Source of the DNA: Streptomyces sp. MspMP-M5
Lineage (GTDB): Bacteria; Actinomycetota; Actinomycetes; Streptomycetales; Streptomycetaceae
Assembly: GCF_000373585.1 (NCBI RefSeq)
Contig: NZ_KB891853.1
Span: 160,812-224,811, forward strand
Reading direction: 5' to 3'
DNA: 64,000 nt
Made by a program: the position numbers and the translations under genes. Below, piece by piece: positions 35,024-44,685 of this stretch (its first letter is position 1; each line of letters begins with the position of its first letter). Below the pieces are notes generated by a model. That model was not told the DNA's origin. It worked only from the letters and a program-made list of their open reading frames with translations, and searched no databases.

Positions 35024-35097
35024 TAGCGGGGACAGGATTTGAACCTGCGACCTCTGGGTTATGAGCCCAGCGAGCTACCGAGCTGCTCCACCCCGCG
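35024..35097 (-). tRNA. Initiator tRNA-fMet (CAT), copy 1
   Basis: The 74-nt cloverleaf reads CGCGGGGTGGAGCAGCTCGG at its 5' end, has anticodon loop CTCATAA with three G-C pairs in the anticodon stem (GGG/CCC), and T-loop GTTCAAATC. Position 1 (C) faces U72, a mismatch. The GGG/CCC stem and the 1:72 mismatch mark it as initiator. The 3' CCA is not encoded. Identical to the copy at 37268-37341. Confidence 0.95.
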
Positions 35098-35165
35098 TCG
35101 TTGTGTCTCAACTCTAACCCCACGCCGACGACCAGCGCAAATTCGTTCCGGACGGCTCCGGACGG

Positions 35166-35198
35166 CCCGGGGCCCGGTCCAGTGGACCGGGCCCCGGG
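35166..35198 (-). terminator. Terminator of the Sel1-repeat gene
   Basis: CCCGGGGCCCGGTCC and GGACCGGGCCCCGGG form a perfect 15-bp stem with a 3-nt AGT loop, 29 bp after the gene's stop codon on the minus strand. Confidence 0.8.
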
Positions 35199-35226
35199 TG
35201 CCGGGATCAGTGCCCCCGGCCGGCCG

Positions 35227-37062
35227 TCATGCGCTCAGCTCCTCCTGGAGCGCCGTCCGCAGCCGGGCCGCCCGCTCCGCCACCTCGGGCGGGCCCAGCT
35301 CCACCGCCCGCGCACACCAGCGCTGGGCCTCCGTGAGCGCCCCGCGGCGGGCGGCGATCAGCGCCAGCCGCAGCGCCGCCCGGCCGTGGCCGCTCTCGGC
35401 GGCGCGCTGCCACCACAGGGCGGCCTCGGGCAGGCTGCCCTCGCGGGCCAGCAGCAGGCCGAGGTTGAAGGCGCCGTTGCGGCTGCCGGCCTCGGCGGCC
35501 GCGCGGTACCACGTCGCCGCCTCGACCGCGTCACCGCGGGCCGCCGCGAACATGCCAACCCGGACCTGGGCGCGGCGGTGCCCCTGCCGGGCCGCGCGCT
35601 CGTACCACTGCCGGCTCTCCTCGTCCTCGGACCGCTCGCCGTCCGCCTCCGCGGACCGCCGGTCGAGAAGATCGGCGAGCCGGAACGCCGCCTCGGTGCT
35701 GCCGCCGCCGGCCGCGCAGCGGAGGTTGCCCTCCGCTTCCCGGAGGTCGCCGTCGCGCAGCTGCGCTATGGCGACCTGGAGCGCCGCGTCGGTGTGCCCG
35801 GCGGCGGCCGCCCGCTCGTACCAGGAGCGCGCCAGCCGCTCCTCGCCGCGGCCGGTGAACAGGATGCCGAGGTTGAACGCGGCGTCCACGCTGCCCGCCT
35901 CGGCCGCCTTGGAGAACCACGGCTCGGCCCCGGACGCGTCGCCGCGCTGGAGCAGCAGGATGGCCAGCGCGTTGGCGGCCTCGCGGTGCCCGGCGTAGGC
36001 GGCGCGGCGGTACCACTGCTCGCCCCGGCCGGGCCGGCCCTGCTCGGTGCAGAGCAGGCCGAGGTTGTAGGCGCCGTTGACATCGCCGGCATCCAGGGCG
36101 GCGCGGTACCAGCGCTCGGCGGTCTGCGGCTCGCCGCGGTCCGCGTGCAGCGCGCCGAGGGCGTTGGCGGCGTTGCCGTCGCCGTCCTGGGCGGCCCGCC
36201 GCCACCACTCCGCGGCGCTCTCCTCGTCCCCGGCGTCGCGGAGCAGGAATCCCAGCGCGCAGGCGGCGCGGGCCTCGCCGTCCTTGGCCGCGGAGAGGTA
36301 CCAGCGGCCGGCCTCCTGGACGTCGCCGCGCTCCTCCAGTAGCGCGCCGAGCTGGAGCGCGGCCCGCCGGTGCCCGCGGGCCGCGGCCTGGCGGTACCAC
36401 TGCTCGACCTCGGCCTGCTGCTTCAGCTCCCCGTAGGCGGGCGTCGTGCGGCGGTCGGCGTCGCGGCCGTCCTCGATGAGCCGGGCGAGGCGGTAGGCGG
36501 CCTCGCGGTGGCCGCGCTCGGCGGCGGCCCGGAACCAGCGCTCGGCGCCGATGTCGCCGCGGTGCTCCAGGAGGTCGGCGAGGGCGTAGGCGCCCAGGCA
36601 GTGGCCGGACTCGGCGGACTGGCGCAGCCAGTACTCGGCAGCCGGCTCGTCGCCGCGCTCGCGGTAGTGGCGGCCCAGGGCGTGCGCGGCGGCGGCGGAG
36701 CCGGCGACGGCGGCGATCCGCCACCAGCCTGCGGCCTCCTCGGCGTAGCCCCGCTGGTGGAGGAGGACGCCGAGGTTGTTGGCCGCGGCCCGGTCACCGG
36801 CGGCGGCCGCGGAACGAAGGTGCGGCTCGGCGCCGTCGAGGTCGGCGCGGCGCAGCAGCATCGCCCCCAGCGCGCTCATGGCGGCGGCGTCGCCCGCCTC
36901 GGCGGCGCGGCGGTAGCCGGACTCGGTCACCGCGTCGGACGCCTCGGCCGTGCCGTCGGCCTCCATCGCGTCCATCGACATTTCGGAATCGCGCCCGTCG
37001 TCGGGCGCCTGCACAAACCGGTCCGTCTCCAACAACCTTGCCTTGTCCCCCATAAGAACCAT
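35227..37062 (-). CDS. Large Sel1-like/TPR repeat protein
   Basis: This 611-residue protein is almost wholly made of Sel1-like repeats of about 36 residues, with units such as GDxxAAxxLGxLLxxRGDxxxAExWxRxAAExGH. About fourteen units run from residue 45 to 590. No signal peptide or membrane helix is visible. Sel1 proteins act as scaffolds in signalling; the partner is not known here. ATG 37062 has AGGTGAT upstream; ATG 37053 (MGDKARLLETDRF) is an alternative. The gene lies between two identical initiator tRNA genes on the same strand. Confidence 0.88.
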   Translation of the reverse strand: MVLMGDKARLLETDRFVQAPDDGRDSEMSMDAMEADGTAEASDAVTESGYRRAAEAGDAAAMSALGAMLLRRADLDGAEPHLRSAAAAGDRAAANNLGVLLHQRGYAEEAAGWWRIAAVAGSAAAAHALGRHYRERGDEPAAEYWLRQSAESGHCLGAYALADLLEHRGDIGAERWFRAAAERGHREAAYRLARLIEDGRDADRRTTPAYGELKQQAEVEQWYRQAAARGHRRAALQLGALLEERGDVQEAGRWYLSAAKDGEARAACALGFLLRDAGDEESAAEWWRRAAQDGDGNAANALGALHADRGEPQTAERWYRAALDAGDVNGAYNLGLLCTEQGRPGRGEQWYRRAAYAGHREAANALAILLLQRGDASGAEPWFSKAAEAGSVDAAFNLGILFTGRGEERLARSWYERAAAAGHTDAALQVAIAQLRDGDLREAEGNLRCAAGGGSTEAAFRLADLLDRRSAEADGERSEDEESRQWYERAARQGHRRAQVRVGMFAAARGDAVEAATWYRAAAEAGSRNGAFNLGLLLAREGSLPEAALWWQRAAESGHGRAALRLALIAARRGALTEAQRWCARAVELGPPEVAERAARLRTALQEELSA

Positions 37063-37228
37063 CGTCGCATCACCTGTAACCCGCGTACACCTGGTATACC
37101 GCAGCCAGTGAGGTCACTTCAGCGGTTTGTCGACTTCCCGACACGGCGACATGCCAAACTCAAGCACACAGCTTTCCCACATGGGTTGTCCGACCCGCCC
37201 CTGATCAGCTTTGACCCGAACGCATGAC

Positions 37229-37260
37229 GAAGGCCCGGATTCAAGGAATCCGGGCCTTGG
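37229..37260. terminator. Terminator of initiator tRNA copy 2
   Basis: AAGGCCCGGATTC and GAATCCGGGCCTT form a 13-bp stem, with AAG in the loop, just past the tRNA 3' end. It is the diverged partner of the 34983-35017 palindrome. Confidence 0.75.
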
Positions 37261-37267
37261 TCTTCAG

Positions 37268-37341
37268 TAGCGGGGACAGGATTTGAACCTGCGACCTCTG
37301 GGTTATGAGCCCAGCGAGCTACCGAGCTGCTCCACCCCGCG
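37268..37341 (-). tRNA. Initiator tRNA-fMet (CAT), copy 2
   Basis: Identical in its 74 nt to the copy at 35024-35097, with the same initiator hallmarks and no encoded CCA. The 16 bp before its 5' end (ACTCCAACG... on the plus strand) and the downstream terminator AAGGCCCGGATTC-like hairpin at about 37229-37258 also resemble those of copy 1. Confidence 0.95.
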
Positions 37342-37450
37342 TCGTTGTGACTCCAACGTATCACGTCGCGGGGACCGCGGTTGACACCCGGCCCCCGTGG
37401 CCGCCGGTTCACGCCGGCGGCCACCGGGCCACGGGGTCCGCGCCGGCGGC

Positions 37451-40345
37451 TCAGCCGCCCGACTTGCCGCCCTTCTCGGACGCCTTGGCCGCCTGGTCCA
37501 GCGCGGCCTTCAGCTTCTTCTGGGCCTCGCCGTACGCGGCCCAGTCGCCGGCCACCCGCGCCTTCTCGCCCTCGTCGTACGCCTTCTCGGCGTCCGCCAG
37601 GGCCTGCTGCACGGTCTTGTCGGCCGGCGGCGGCTGCTCACCGGTCTGCCCGCCGCCGGGCGGCGGGTTCTGCGAGCCGGTGCTCGGCGCCTTCTTGCCG
37701 AAGACCACGTCGAGCGCGTCCTTGAGGCTGTTCTCCAGGACCGGCTTGTTGTCGCCGTAGCTCACCAACACCTTCTTCAGGAGCGGGTAGTTGGTGTTGG
37801 CGCCGCGCAGATAGACCGGTTCGACGTAGAGCAGACCGCCGTTGAGGGGCACCGTCAGCAGGTTGCCGTACTCGATCTCCGAGTCGCCGAACTTCTTGAG
37901 GATGTTGAGCTCGTTGGCGATCGTGGGGTCGGAGTTGAACTTCGACTGGGCCAGCTGCGGGCCCGGCACCGGTGTCTGCGCGGGCAGCTTCAGCAGTCTG
38001 ATCCGGCCGTAGTCGCGGCTCGTCGCGTCCGCGTCGACCGCCATGAAGGCGCCCAGGTTGTCCTTCTTGTTGGGCGTGAAGGTCGTCGTCAGCGAGAACG
38101 CCTGGTCCTTCTGGTCGGGCATCTTCATGCTGAGGTAGTACGGCGGCACCGCGTTGCCCGACTTGGTGGTCGGGTCGCTGGGGATCTGCCAGCGCTCCGA
38201 ACCGGTGTAGAAGGTGCCCGGGTCGGTGACGTGGTACGTGGTCAGCAGCTGGCGCTGCACCTTGAACAGGTCCTGCGGGTACCGCAGGTGGGACAGCAGG
38301 TCCGGGCTGATCTCGCTCTTCTTCTCGACCGTGCCGGGGAACGCCTTCATCCAGGTCTTGAGGACCGGGTCCTTGTCGTCCCACTGGTAGAGCTTGACCG
38401 TGCCGTCGTACGCGTCGACCGTGGCCTTGACGGAGTTGCGGATGTAGTTGACCTGGTTCTGCTGGGCCACCACCGCGCGCTGGCCGTTGGTGAGCGAGTC
38501 GGCGGTGCTGTCCCCGAGGGTGGTGCGCGAGGCGTACGGGTAGCCGTTGCTGGTGGTGTACGCGTCCACGATCCACTGGATCCGGCCGTTGATCACTGCC
38601 GGGTAGGCGTCGCCGTCGATGGTCAGCCAGGGGGCGACGGACTCGACGCGCTCCTTGGGCGTGCGGTTGTACAGGATCCGCGACTTGTCCCCGATGGCGC
38701 CGGAGTAGAGGATCTGCGGCTCCCCGAACGCCACCGCGTAGGCGGCGCGGTTGATCGGGTTGGACAGGCTCACCCCACTCTTGCCCTGGTAGCGGTAGCC
38801 CTTCTCGCCGCTGTCGTCGGAGTAGTCCAGCTCCTTCTGCGGCCCGCCCACGATGGAGTACTGGGTGGTCTTCTCGCCGTAGTAGACACGCTGTTCGTAC
38901 GTCGGGAGCTGGCCCTTGGTCGGCAGGTCGGACTCGGTGTACTGCGGGCCGCCGCCGTCGGCGGTCTCGGTGCCCTTGGCGGTGACCGCGCCGTAGCCGT
39001 GGGTGTACTTGAAGTGGTCGTTGATCCAGTTGCGCTCGGGGATGCCGGCGATGTTCAGCTCGCGCAGGCCGATGACGGTGTCCTGCTCCTTGCCGTCCTT
39101 GTCCTTGTACCGGTCGACGTCCAGGGTGGACGGGAACTGGTAGTAGGACCGCACCTGCTGCTGTTGCTGGAAGGCCGGCGAGACCACGTTCGGGTCGAGC
39201 AGCCGCATGCTGGCGGTGCTGTCGGCCTCGTCGCGCAGCCGCTGGGCGTCCTCCTTGGAGGCCGGCTTGTAGTTGCCCTTGTAGGGCGTCACCTCGGAGT
39301 CCTGGATGCCGTACGCGTCCCGGGTCGCCTTGATGTTCTTGTTGATGTACGGCGCTTCCTTGGCCTGCTCGTTCGGCTGGACCTGGAACTTCTGGACGAT
39401 CGCCGGGTACAGCCCGCCGATCAGGACGGCGGAGAGCACCATCAGGCCGAAGCCGATCACCGGCAGCTGCCAGGTGCGCCGCCACAGGGTGGCGAAGAAC
39501 AGCACCGCGCAGATCGCCGCGATGAAGAACAGGATGGTCTTCGCCGGCAGGTAGGCGTTGGCGTCGACGTAGCGCAGGCCGGTCCAGTTGTCGGCCGACT
39601 TCAGGCCGCTGGACTTCACCGCGAGGCCGTACCGGTCGAGCCAGTACGCGACCGCCTTCAGGGAGACGAAGATGCCCAGCAGCACCGAGAGGTGACCGGT
39701 GGCCGCGGCGGTCGCCCGCGAGCCGGGGCTGGTCAGCCGCAGCCCGCCGTAGAGGTAGTGGGTGAGCACGGCGGCCACCAGGGACAGCACCGCGCAGGCG
39801 AAGCCGAAGCTCAACAGGAAGCGGTACCACGGCAGATCGAAGGCGTAGAACGAGACGTCCTTGTGGAACTGCGGGTCCGTGGTGCCGAACGGGACGCCGT
39901 TGATCCACTGGAGCCACGTGCGCCACTCACCGGAGGCGGAGGCCCCGGCGATCAGCCCGATCACCGCCGTGATCGCGACCAGCGCCCACTTCTTGAACGG
40001 GGCGATGCCCATGCGGTAGCGGTCCAGGCTCTGCTGCTCCATGGACATCGCGCTGAGCGGCGGCCGCAGCCGGTGCGCCAGCCAGATGTTGACGCCGACG
40101 GCGACCGCCATCACGACGCCGAAGGAGAAGAAGAGCCCGATCTTGGTCCACAGGGTGGTGGTGAAGACCGACGAGAAGTGGACCGAGCGGTACCAGAGCC
40201 AGTCGGTCCAGAATCCCGAGAACATCACGAAGAGCATGGCCAGCACGGCCAGTACGCCCAACGTCATGAGCAGGGTCCTGAACCGCCGCGACGGTCGGCC
40301 GACTCTGATCCGTGGCCCGGAAGGGCCTCCGCCGCGGTCCGGCAT
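37451..40345 (-). CDS. UPF0182 family membrane protein
   Basis: This 964-residue protein (COG1615) has about seven membrane helices within the first 320 residues, beginning [24 protein letters not shown] and including the conserved [16 protein letters not shown] large extracytoplasmic domain (about 330-880) follows, then a Pro/Gly-rich linker and a C-terminal Ala/Lys coiled stretch. ATG 40345 ([12 protein letters not shown]) matches homologues as I recall them; a GTG at 40366 is in frame, and neither has a good ribosome site. The family is conserved in actinobacteria with no settled function. Confidence 0.9.
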   Translation of the reverse strand: MPDRGGGPSGPRIRVGRPSRRFRTLLMTLGVLAVLAMLFVMFSGFWTDWLWYRSVHFSSVFTTTLWTKIGLFFSFGVVMAVAVGVNIWLAHRLRPPLSAMSMEQQSLDRYRMGIAPFKKWALVAITAVIGLIAGASASGEWRTWLQWINGVPFGTTDPQFHKDVSFYAFDLPWYRFLLSFGFACAVLSLVAAVLTHYLYGGLRLTSPGSRATAAATGHLSVLLGIFVSLKAVAYWLDRYGLAVKSSGLKSADNWTGLRYVDANAYLPAKTILFFIAAICAVLFFATLWRRTWQLPVIGFGLMVLSAVLIGGLYPAIVQKFQVQPNEQAKEAPYINKNIKATRDAYGIQDSEVTPYKGNYKPASKEDAQRLRDEADSTASMRLLDPNVVSPAFQQQQQVRSYYQFPSTLDVDRYKDKDGKEQDTVIGLRELNIAGIPERNWINDHFKYTHGYGAVTAKGTETADGGGPQYTESDLPTKGQLPTYEQRVYYGEKTTQYSIVGGPQKELDYSDDSGEKGYRYQGKSGVSLSNPINRAAYAVAFGEPQILYSGAIGDKSRILYNRTPKERVESVAPWLTIDGDAYPAVINGRIQWIVDAYTTSNGYPYASRTTLGDSTADSLTNGQRAVVAQQNQVNYIRNSVKATVDAYDGTVKLYQWDDKDPVLKTWMKAFPGTVEKKSEISPDLLSHLRYPQDLFKVQRQLLTTYHVTDPGTFYTGSERWQIPSDPTTKSGNAVPPYYLSMKMPDQKDQAFSLTTTFTPNKKDNLGAFMAVDADATSRDYGRIRLLKLPAQTPVPGPQLAQSKFNSDPTIANELNILKKFGDSEIEYGNLLTVPLNGGLLYVEPVYLRGANTNYPLLKKVLVSYGDNKPVLENSLKDALDVVFGKKAPSTGSQNPPPGGGQTGEQPPPADKTVQQALADAEKAYDEGEKARVAGDWAAYGEAQKKLKAALDQAAKASEKGGKSGG

Positions 40346-40474
40346 CTGGAAAGCCAAGGTGCGCACCTCGAAGTTTGCTGTCGTGTGGAGAGCAGGCCCG
40401 GCGATACTAGGACCCAGTGATGCAACTTACGACGGCTTTACTCGGTTCCCGATTTCCGGGGTGTTCAAGGCACG

Positions 40475-41041
40475 ATGTTGGGCATGACCAACCTCCCCGT
40501 TGACGGCACCCCCCTGGCCGCCGACCCGCTGACCCGCGCGGTACTCGAGATCGACGAGTACGCCGCCGGCCTCGGCTGGGACCAGCCCGCCCGTTTGTTC
40601 GCCCTCGTCGACACCGCGAAGCTCCGGGAACAGGAGCCCTCGCTCGCCGCCCAGCTGGGCATCGAGGAGTCCACCGACACCTCCCTGACCCCCATCGAAC
40701 AGGACGAGATCCCGGCCGGCGCCCCGCTGGACGAGTTCCTCGCCACCATCGCCTGGCCCGACGCCGTGGTCGGCTGCGCGCTGACCGTGGAGCGCCTGAT
40801 GCTGCCGCCGTCCGCCGAGGATGCCGAGCCGGCGGGCATGACCGAGCAGCAGCTCGCCAAGTGGGTCGCCGAGCACCCCGAGCGCCAGGAGGTGCGGATG
40901 ACGGTGGCCGTCCTCCGGGACGGCTCCCGCGAGTCGGCGCTGCGGTTGCGCGCGAAGGACTCCACCTCCGAGGTGCTGACCGGCAGGTCGCTGGTCCCCG
41001 GCCTCGCGGACGCGCTGGCGGCCACCTTCGAGGAGGAGTAA
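40475..41041 (+). CDS. PPA1309 family protein
   Basis: This 188-residue soluble protein belongs to the actinobacterial PPA1309 family: LTRAVLEIDEYAAGLGWDQPARLFALVDTAKL near the start, WPDAVVGCALTVERLMLP in the middle, then RQEVRMTVAVLRDG and LVPGLADALAATF. Its function is unknown. ATG 40475 has AAGG four bases upstream; ATG 40484 (MTNLP) is equally possible. Divergent from the UPF0182 gene, as is usual for this pair. Confidence 0.85.
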   Translation: MLGMTNLPVDGTPLAADPLTRAVLEIDEYAAGLGWDQPARLFALVDTAKLREQEPSLAAQLGIEESTDTSLTPIEQDEIPAGAPLDEFLATIAWPDAVVGCALTVERLMLPPSAEDAEPAGMTEQQLAKWVAEHPERQEVRMTVAVLRDGSRESALRLRAKDSTSEVLTGRSLVPGLADALAATFEEE

Positions 41042-41045
41042 GCGC

Positions 41046-41070
41046 GCGGCGGGCCGGCCGGGCCCGCCGC
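41046..41070. terminator. Bidirectional terminator between PPA1309 and PDZ-protease genes
   Basis: GCGGCGGGCC and GGCCCGCCGC form a 10-bp stem with a 5-nt loop in the 46-bp convergent gap. Confidence 0.65.
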
Positions 41071-41087
41071 TCCCGCTCCTGCTTCCG

Positions 41088-42185
41088 CTACCGGCCTGCC
41101 GGGCTGCAACTCGGCAGGCCGGCCAGGTCGTTCGTGCGGATCTTCGCCAGCGCCCGCACCGCGTCCCCTATGGTGTCGACCTTGACCAGCCGGAGTCCGG
41201 CGGGGGTGTCCTTCGCGGCGGCCGCGCAGTTGTCCTTGGGCGTCAGGAAGAACTCCGCGCCCTTGTCCCGCGCGCCGATCGTCTTCATCGAAATGCCGCC
41301 GATCGGGCCGACCTTGCCCTGGTCGTCGATCGTGCCCGTGCCCGCCACGAACCGGCCGCCGGTCAGATTGCCGCCGGGGGTGAGCTTGTCCACGATGCCG
41401 AGCGCGAACATCAGCCCGGCGCTGGGGCCGCCGACGTCGGCGAGCTTCACGTCGATGGGGAACGGGAAGATGTGGTCCACCTGGGCCTGGATGCCCACGA
41501 CCGCCCGGCCGCCGTCCGCCGCCGTGGTGAGCGCGACCTGCTTGCCGGGGCCCTCGGGCTCCTTGCCCTGCTTCTCCGCGGCGGCCGCCTCCTTGGCGGG
41601 GATGACGGTGAAGACCACCTTCTGCCCCGGCTTGTGCCGGGTGACGAACGCGGCCACGTCGCCGGCCTGCTGGACCTTCCTGCCGTCCACCGCCCTGATC
41701 ACGTCGCCGGCGTGCAGCAGCCCGTCGGCCGGCTTGTCCTTGACGACGGCGCCCACGACGGTCTGACTGGCGACCGGGATGTGCAGCTGCCGGAGGGCGG
41801 CGGCCTTGGCGCTCTCCTGGGACTGGGTGAACTCCTCGGCGTTCTGCTGGTCGGCCTGCTGGGCCGTCTGCCCCTCGGGGTAGAGCGTGCGGTGCGGCAC
41901 CACCGCGCTGCTCGGGTCCAGCCAGCCGTAGACCGCCTCGAGGAGGTTCATGCGGTAGTCCGGGCCGGTGACGCGGACCGTGGTCATGTTCAGATGGCCG
42001 GAGGTCTGGTACGTCTTCCGGCCGCCGCCGATCTGGAGGACGGGCTCGCCGTTGTGGTCACCGAGGGTGTTGACCGTCGGCCCCGGCGACATCTCGGCAT
42101 ACGGGACGGGAATCAGCACCCCGGCGCAGAGCAGCGCGATCAGCATCAGGGTCGAGGCGAGCAGCGTCGCGGTGCGGCGTGGCAT
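41088..42185 (-). CDS. PDZ and Lon-like (S16) serine protease, YlbL family
   Basis: This 365-residue protein has an N-terminal membrane helix (TLLASTLMLIALLCAGVLIPV), a PDZ domain around residues 130-200 (VVGAVVKDKPADGLLHAGDVIRAVDGRKV) and a C-terminal Lon-type protease domain. The catalytic Ser is in GGPSAGLMFAL and the Lys in ISMKTIGARDKG, so the dyad is intact. It faces the outside of the cell. YlbL-type proteases take part in stress or division control in Gram-positives; the substrate here is unknown. Confidence 0.92.
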   Translation of the reverse strand: MPRRTATLLASTLMLIALLCAGVLIPVPYAEMSPGPTVNTLGDHNGEPVLQIGGGRKTYQTSGHLNMTTVRVTGPDYRMNLLEAVYGWLDPSSAVVPHRTLYPEGQTAQQADQQNAEEFTQSQESAKAAALRQLHIPVASQTVVGAVVKDKPADGLLHAGDVIRAVDGRKVQQAGDVAAFVTRHKPGQKVVFTVIPAKEAAAAEKQGKEPEGPGKQVALTTAADGGRAVVGIQAQVDHIFPFPIDVKLADVGGPSAGLMFALGIVDKLTPGGNLTGGRFVAGTGTIDDQGKVGPIGGISMKTIGARDKGAEFFLTPKDNCAAAAKDTPAGLRLVKVDTIGDAVRALAKIRTNDLAGLPSCSPAGR

Positions 42186-42272
42186 GGAACGACAGTACGG
42201 GACGGGTATGACAACCGGCCCGCGGGGCCGTCCGTACGGGGATCGGCGCCGGGCCGCGCCGGGCTGGAGGCG

Positions 42273-42476
42273 TCAGACCGGATCCGAGGCGTGCTCGGGG
42301 GCGGCCGCGGCGGGGGCGGGAGCGAGGTGCTGCTTCTCCATCGCGGCGCGGAACCGTGCGTAGCCGGCCAGCTCGGCGATGTCCCCGCTCCGGCGGTTGC
42401 GCATGGCCCAGCTGCTCCACAGCGCGGCGACCAGTCCGGCCAGCACCGGAATCAGCAGCCAGAGGAGCGCTCCCAT
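42273..42476 (-). CDS. Small single-pass membrane protein
   Basis: This 67-residue protein begins MGALLWLLIPVLAGLVAALWSSWA, one membrane helix, then a basic turn RNRRSGDIAELAGYARFRAAMEKQ and an Ala/Pro-rich end. GGGAGGT at 5-bp spacing before ATG 42476 fixes the start. It precedes the PDZ protease gene by 87 bp on the same strand and could be a partner. I know no function. Confidence 0.8.
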   Translation of the reverse strand: MGALLWLLIPVLAGLVAALWSSWAMRNRRSGDIAELAGYARFRAAMEKQHLAPAPAAAAPEHASDPV

Positions 42477-42723
42477 GGGGACCTCCCTACACCTTGCGCG
42501 CCCACGAATCGACACATAAGCAGATTAACCATCCGCCACGTCAACGCTGGTGCCGGGGAGCCGGTTACGCAACCGGAACCCGAGGTACCGGTTCGGTCGC
42601 GGGGCGCGGACCGTCAGGCCCCGAACCGCCCTCCCGCCGCCCGGCCACCACCCCCAGAAGAGGGCGCTTACGCCCCCACCCGCCCTCCCGTCGCCCGACC
42701 ACCACCCCCGGAAGAGGGGGCGC
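42477..42723. other. moaE downstream region with tandem repeat
   Basis: This 247-bp gap has no gene. Its right half is filled by the 54-56-bp direct repeat described separately; the left part holds the promoter of the small membrane protein gene. Confidence 0.5.
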
Positions 42724-42738
42724 TTACGCCCCCACCCA
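42626..42738. repeat. Two-copy tandem repeat covering the 3' end of moaE
   Basis: Two 54-56-bp units (about 42626-42680 and 42681-42738) share CCGCCCTCCCG, GACCACCACCCCC-like and CGCTTACGCCCCCACC blocks. The right copy includes the last codons and stop of moaE (VGA-stop), so the left copy is a duplicated gene end. Each unit carries a GGGCG-CTTA-CGCCC hairpin, i.e. the terminator has been duplicated. Confidence 0.7.
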
Positions 42739-43203
42739 TTCCTCGGTGCCGTCCGAGAAGGTCTGGTGCTTCCAGATGGGCACCTCGTGTTTGAGGTCGT
42801 CGATAAGTGTGCGGCAGGCCGCGAACGCCTCGGCGCGGTGCGGGCAGGAGACCGCCACGACCACGGCCAGATCGCCGATGGCCAGATCCCCCACACGGTG
42901 GACGGCGGCCAGCGCGCGGACCGGGTGGTCGGCGACGACCTTCTCGGCGACCCGGCGCAGCTCCGCCGCGGCGGACGGGTGCGCGGAGTACCCCAGGCCG
43001 TCGACGTCCGCGCCGCCGTCGTGCGAGCGGACGGTGCCGACGAAGAGGGCGGTGCCGCCCGCGGCACGGTCCCCGACGGCCGCGAAGACCTCGTCCACGG
43101 AGAGGGGGGTGTCGCGGATCTCCAGGAGCCGGATCGGGTCTGCGGCGCCCTGCTCGCCGGGGTGGTCGCGGTCGGTGGAGGGCCGGGAGTGCGTGCCAGA
43201 CAT
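42724..43203 (-). CDS. moaE: Molybdopterin synthase catalytic subunit MoaE
   Basis: This 159-residue protein transfers sulfur from MoaD to cPMP in molybdenum cofactor synthesis. Motifs are ALFVGTVRSHDGGADV, LGYSAHPSAAAELRRV, HRVGDLAIGDLAVVVAVSCPHRAEAF and KHEVPIWKHQTFSDG (catalytic Lys). The N-terminal 25 residues are acidic and variable. No other moa gene is adjacent. Confidence 0.93.
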   Translation of the reverse strand: MSGTHSRPSTDRDHPGEQGAADPIRLLEIRDTPLSVDEVFAAVGDRAAGGTALFVGTVRSHDGGADVDGLGYSAHPSAAAELRRVAEKVVADHPVRALAAVHRVGDLAIGDLAVVVAVSCPHRAEAFAACRTLIDDLKHEVPIWKHQTFSDGTEEWVGA

Positions 43204-43346
43204 GGTCCCATCGTGCCGCACCGGGCAGGCACCGGGAAATGGCCGATTCCACCGGGCGTCCGAGGCCCCGTATGGAGGCTCGTACAGGCGTCGGGCCTCG
43301 GGGCCGGTCCGGTCGGGGCGCGCCGGCGGCCGGTGGCCCGGTGGCG

Positions 43347-44495
43347 TCAGATGCGGCGGCGGGCCTTGCGGGCGCGGCGGACCAGGGCCGCGGTACCGAG
43401 GAGCGCGACGGTGGCGCCGGCGGCGCCCGCGGCGGTGGCGTCCTTGCGGCCCAGCCGGCGGCCGGCGACCGTGTGCCGGCCGGCGACCTCCGCCAGCAGC
43501 TCGGCGAGGACCTCCTCGTTGGTCCACCGGGGCCGCCAGCCCGCGTCGTGCAGCCGGCTGCCGCTGACCACCCAGGGGTGCATGGTGTAGGCGAGGTCCC
43601 CGGCGGGCGACGGCGTCAGGCCGATCCGGTGCAGCCGGGCGGCGGCCCCCAGCGCCACCGAGGACGGCAGCTCCATGCGCCGGATACCGGAGAGCTCCTC
43701 GACCTCCTCCTGCTCCAGCCAGCCGTCGCAGCCCACCGCCAGCTCGCCCTCGACCTTCTCCAGCGCGGCGTACTCCAGGGCGCCGACCAGGTCCTCCACG
43801 TGGCAGAACTGCCAGGCCGGGCGGGAGCCGGCGACGACCAGGAGGCGCGGCGACTCGAAGTAGCGGGTGAGCGCGGTGTCGGTACCGCCTACCAGGACGG
43901 CGGGGCGCAGCACGGTGACGTTCAGGCCGGGGTGGGCGCGCGGGGCGCGGCGCGCCAGATGCTCGATCTCCAGGAGGTCGCCGACCCCGGTGGCGTCCGC
44001 GGTGGCGCGCAGCTCGGCGTCCTCGGCGAGCGGGACGTCGTTGTCGGGCAGCGCCCCGTAGACCATGGCGGAGGTGCACAGCACCACCCGGTGGACGCCG
44101 GCGGCCGCGGCGGCGGTCAGCACGGTCTGGGTGCCGCGCACGTTGTAGGCGGTGCGGGCCGCGGCGTCGGTCTCCAGGTCGAGGTCGAGGGCGAGATGGA
44201 CGACGACGTCCGTTCCGCGGAGTTTGTCGGCGATGGCGGGATCGCGGACGTCCAGGACGTGCCACTGGGCCTCGGCGACGTCACCGGGCCGTTCGTCGAT
44301 GGCCACCACCTCCTTGACCTCGTCGGACGCGACCAGGGCACGGGTGAGCAGCGCGCCGACCCCGGAGGCGGCTCCGGTGACGGCGACGACGGGGCGGCGC
44401 AGCGGCCGGCCGGCGCCGGCCGGGCTGCGGTCTGCCTGTTCGGCTGTGGCGGCAGCGTTTCGCGCTGCGCGAACGGTCGGATCTGGGGAACTCAC
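43347..44495 (-). CDS. NAD-dependent epimerase/dehydratase family protein
   Basis: This 382-residue extended SDR has the nucleotide motif VTGAASGVGALLTRAL, HLALDLDLETDAA, CTSAMVYG and LRPAVLVGG. The usual YxxxK is not evident, as often in atypical extended SDRs. A C-terminal segment (AAGAAGATVALLGTAALV-RRARKARRRI) looks like a membrane anchor with a basic tail. The GTG start at 44495 has GGAGA upstream. The substrate is unknown; it may act on a sugar nucleotide or a membrane-linked compound. Confidence 0.85.
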   Translation of the reverse strand: MSSPDPTVRAARNAAATAEQADRSPAGAGRPLRRPVVAVTGAASGVGALLTRALVASDEVKEVVAIDERPGDVAEAQWHVLDVRDPAIADKLRGTDVVVHLALDLDLETDAAARTAYNVRGTQTVLTAAAAAGVHRVVLCTSAMVYGALPDNDVPLAEDAELRATADATGVGDLLEIEHLARRAPRAHPGLNVTVLRPAVLVGGTDTALTRYFESPRLLVVAGSRPAWQFCHVEDLVGALEYAALEKVEGELAVGCDGWLEQEEVEELSGIRRMELPSSVALGAAARLHRIGLTPSPAGDLAYTMHPWVVSGSRLHDAGWRPRWTNEEVLAELLAEVAGRHTVAGRRLGRKDATAAGAAGATVALLGTAALVRRARKARRRI

Positions 44496-44685
44496 CGGGC
44501 GTCTCCAGCGGTTGTCTTCAGTGCGGGCGCGTCGAACGCATCCGCACCAGGTGGCATCCATCCTGCCGCAGCCACCGGGACAGCGAAGCACCGAGCCCCG
44601 AGGCGGGGCGAGTGTCTACGCTGGAGGTGATGTCGGGCAGCCGCCGTCGGCGTAGGGCCGGCGGCCCTACGAGCCGAGGAAACCC
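44496..44685. promoter_or_regulatory. Divergent promoter region, epimerase / DUF2342 genes
   Basis: This 190-bp gap contains the two promoters and a hairpin GTAGGGCCG/GGCCCTAC at about 44652-44670, just before the ribosome site of the plus-strand gene. Confidence 0.4.

Noticed and set aside
34932..35123. 63-residue frame over the tRNA-fMet gene, with a near-copy at 37119-37424
   Set aside because: The shared peptide WSSSVARWAHNPEVAGSNP is translation of the tRNA itself, a common false gene.
37397..40420. 1007-residue open frame antisense to the UPF0182 gene
   Set aside because: The minus-strand gene has conserved helices and codon pattern; the plus frame is Val/Arg/Gly-rich without motifs.
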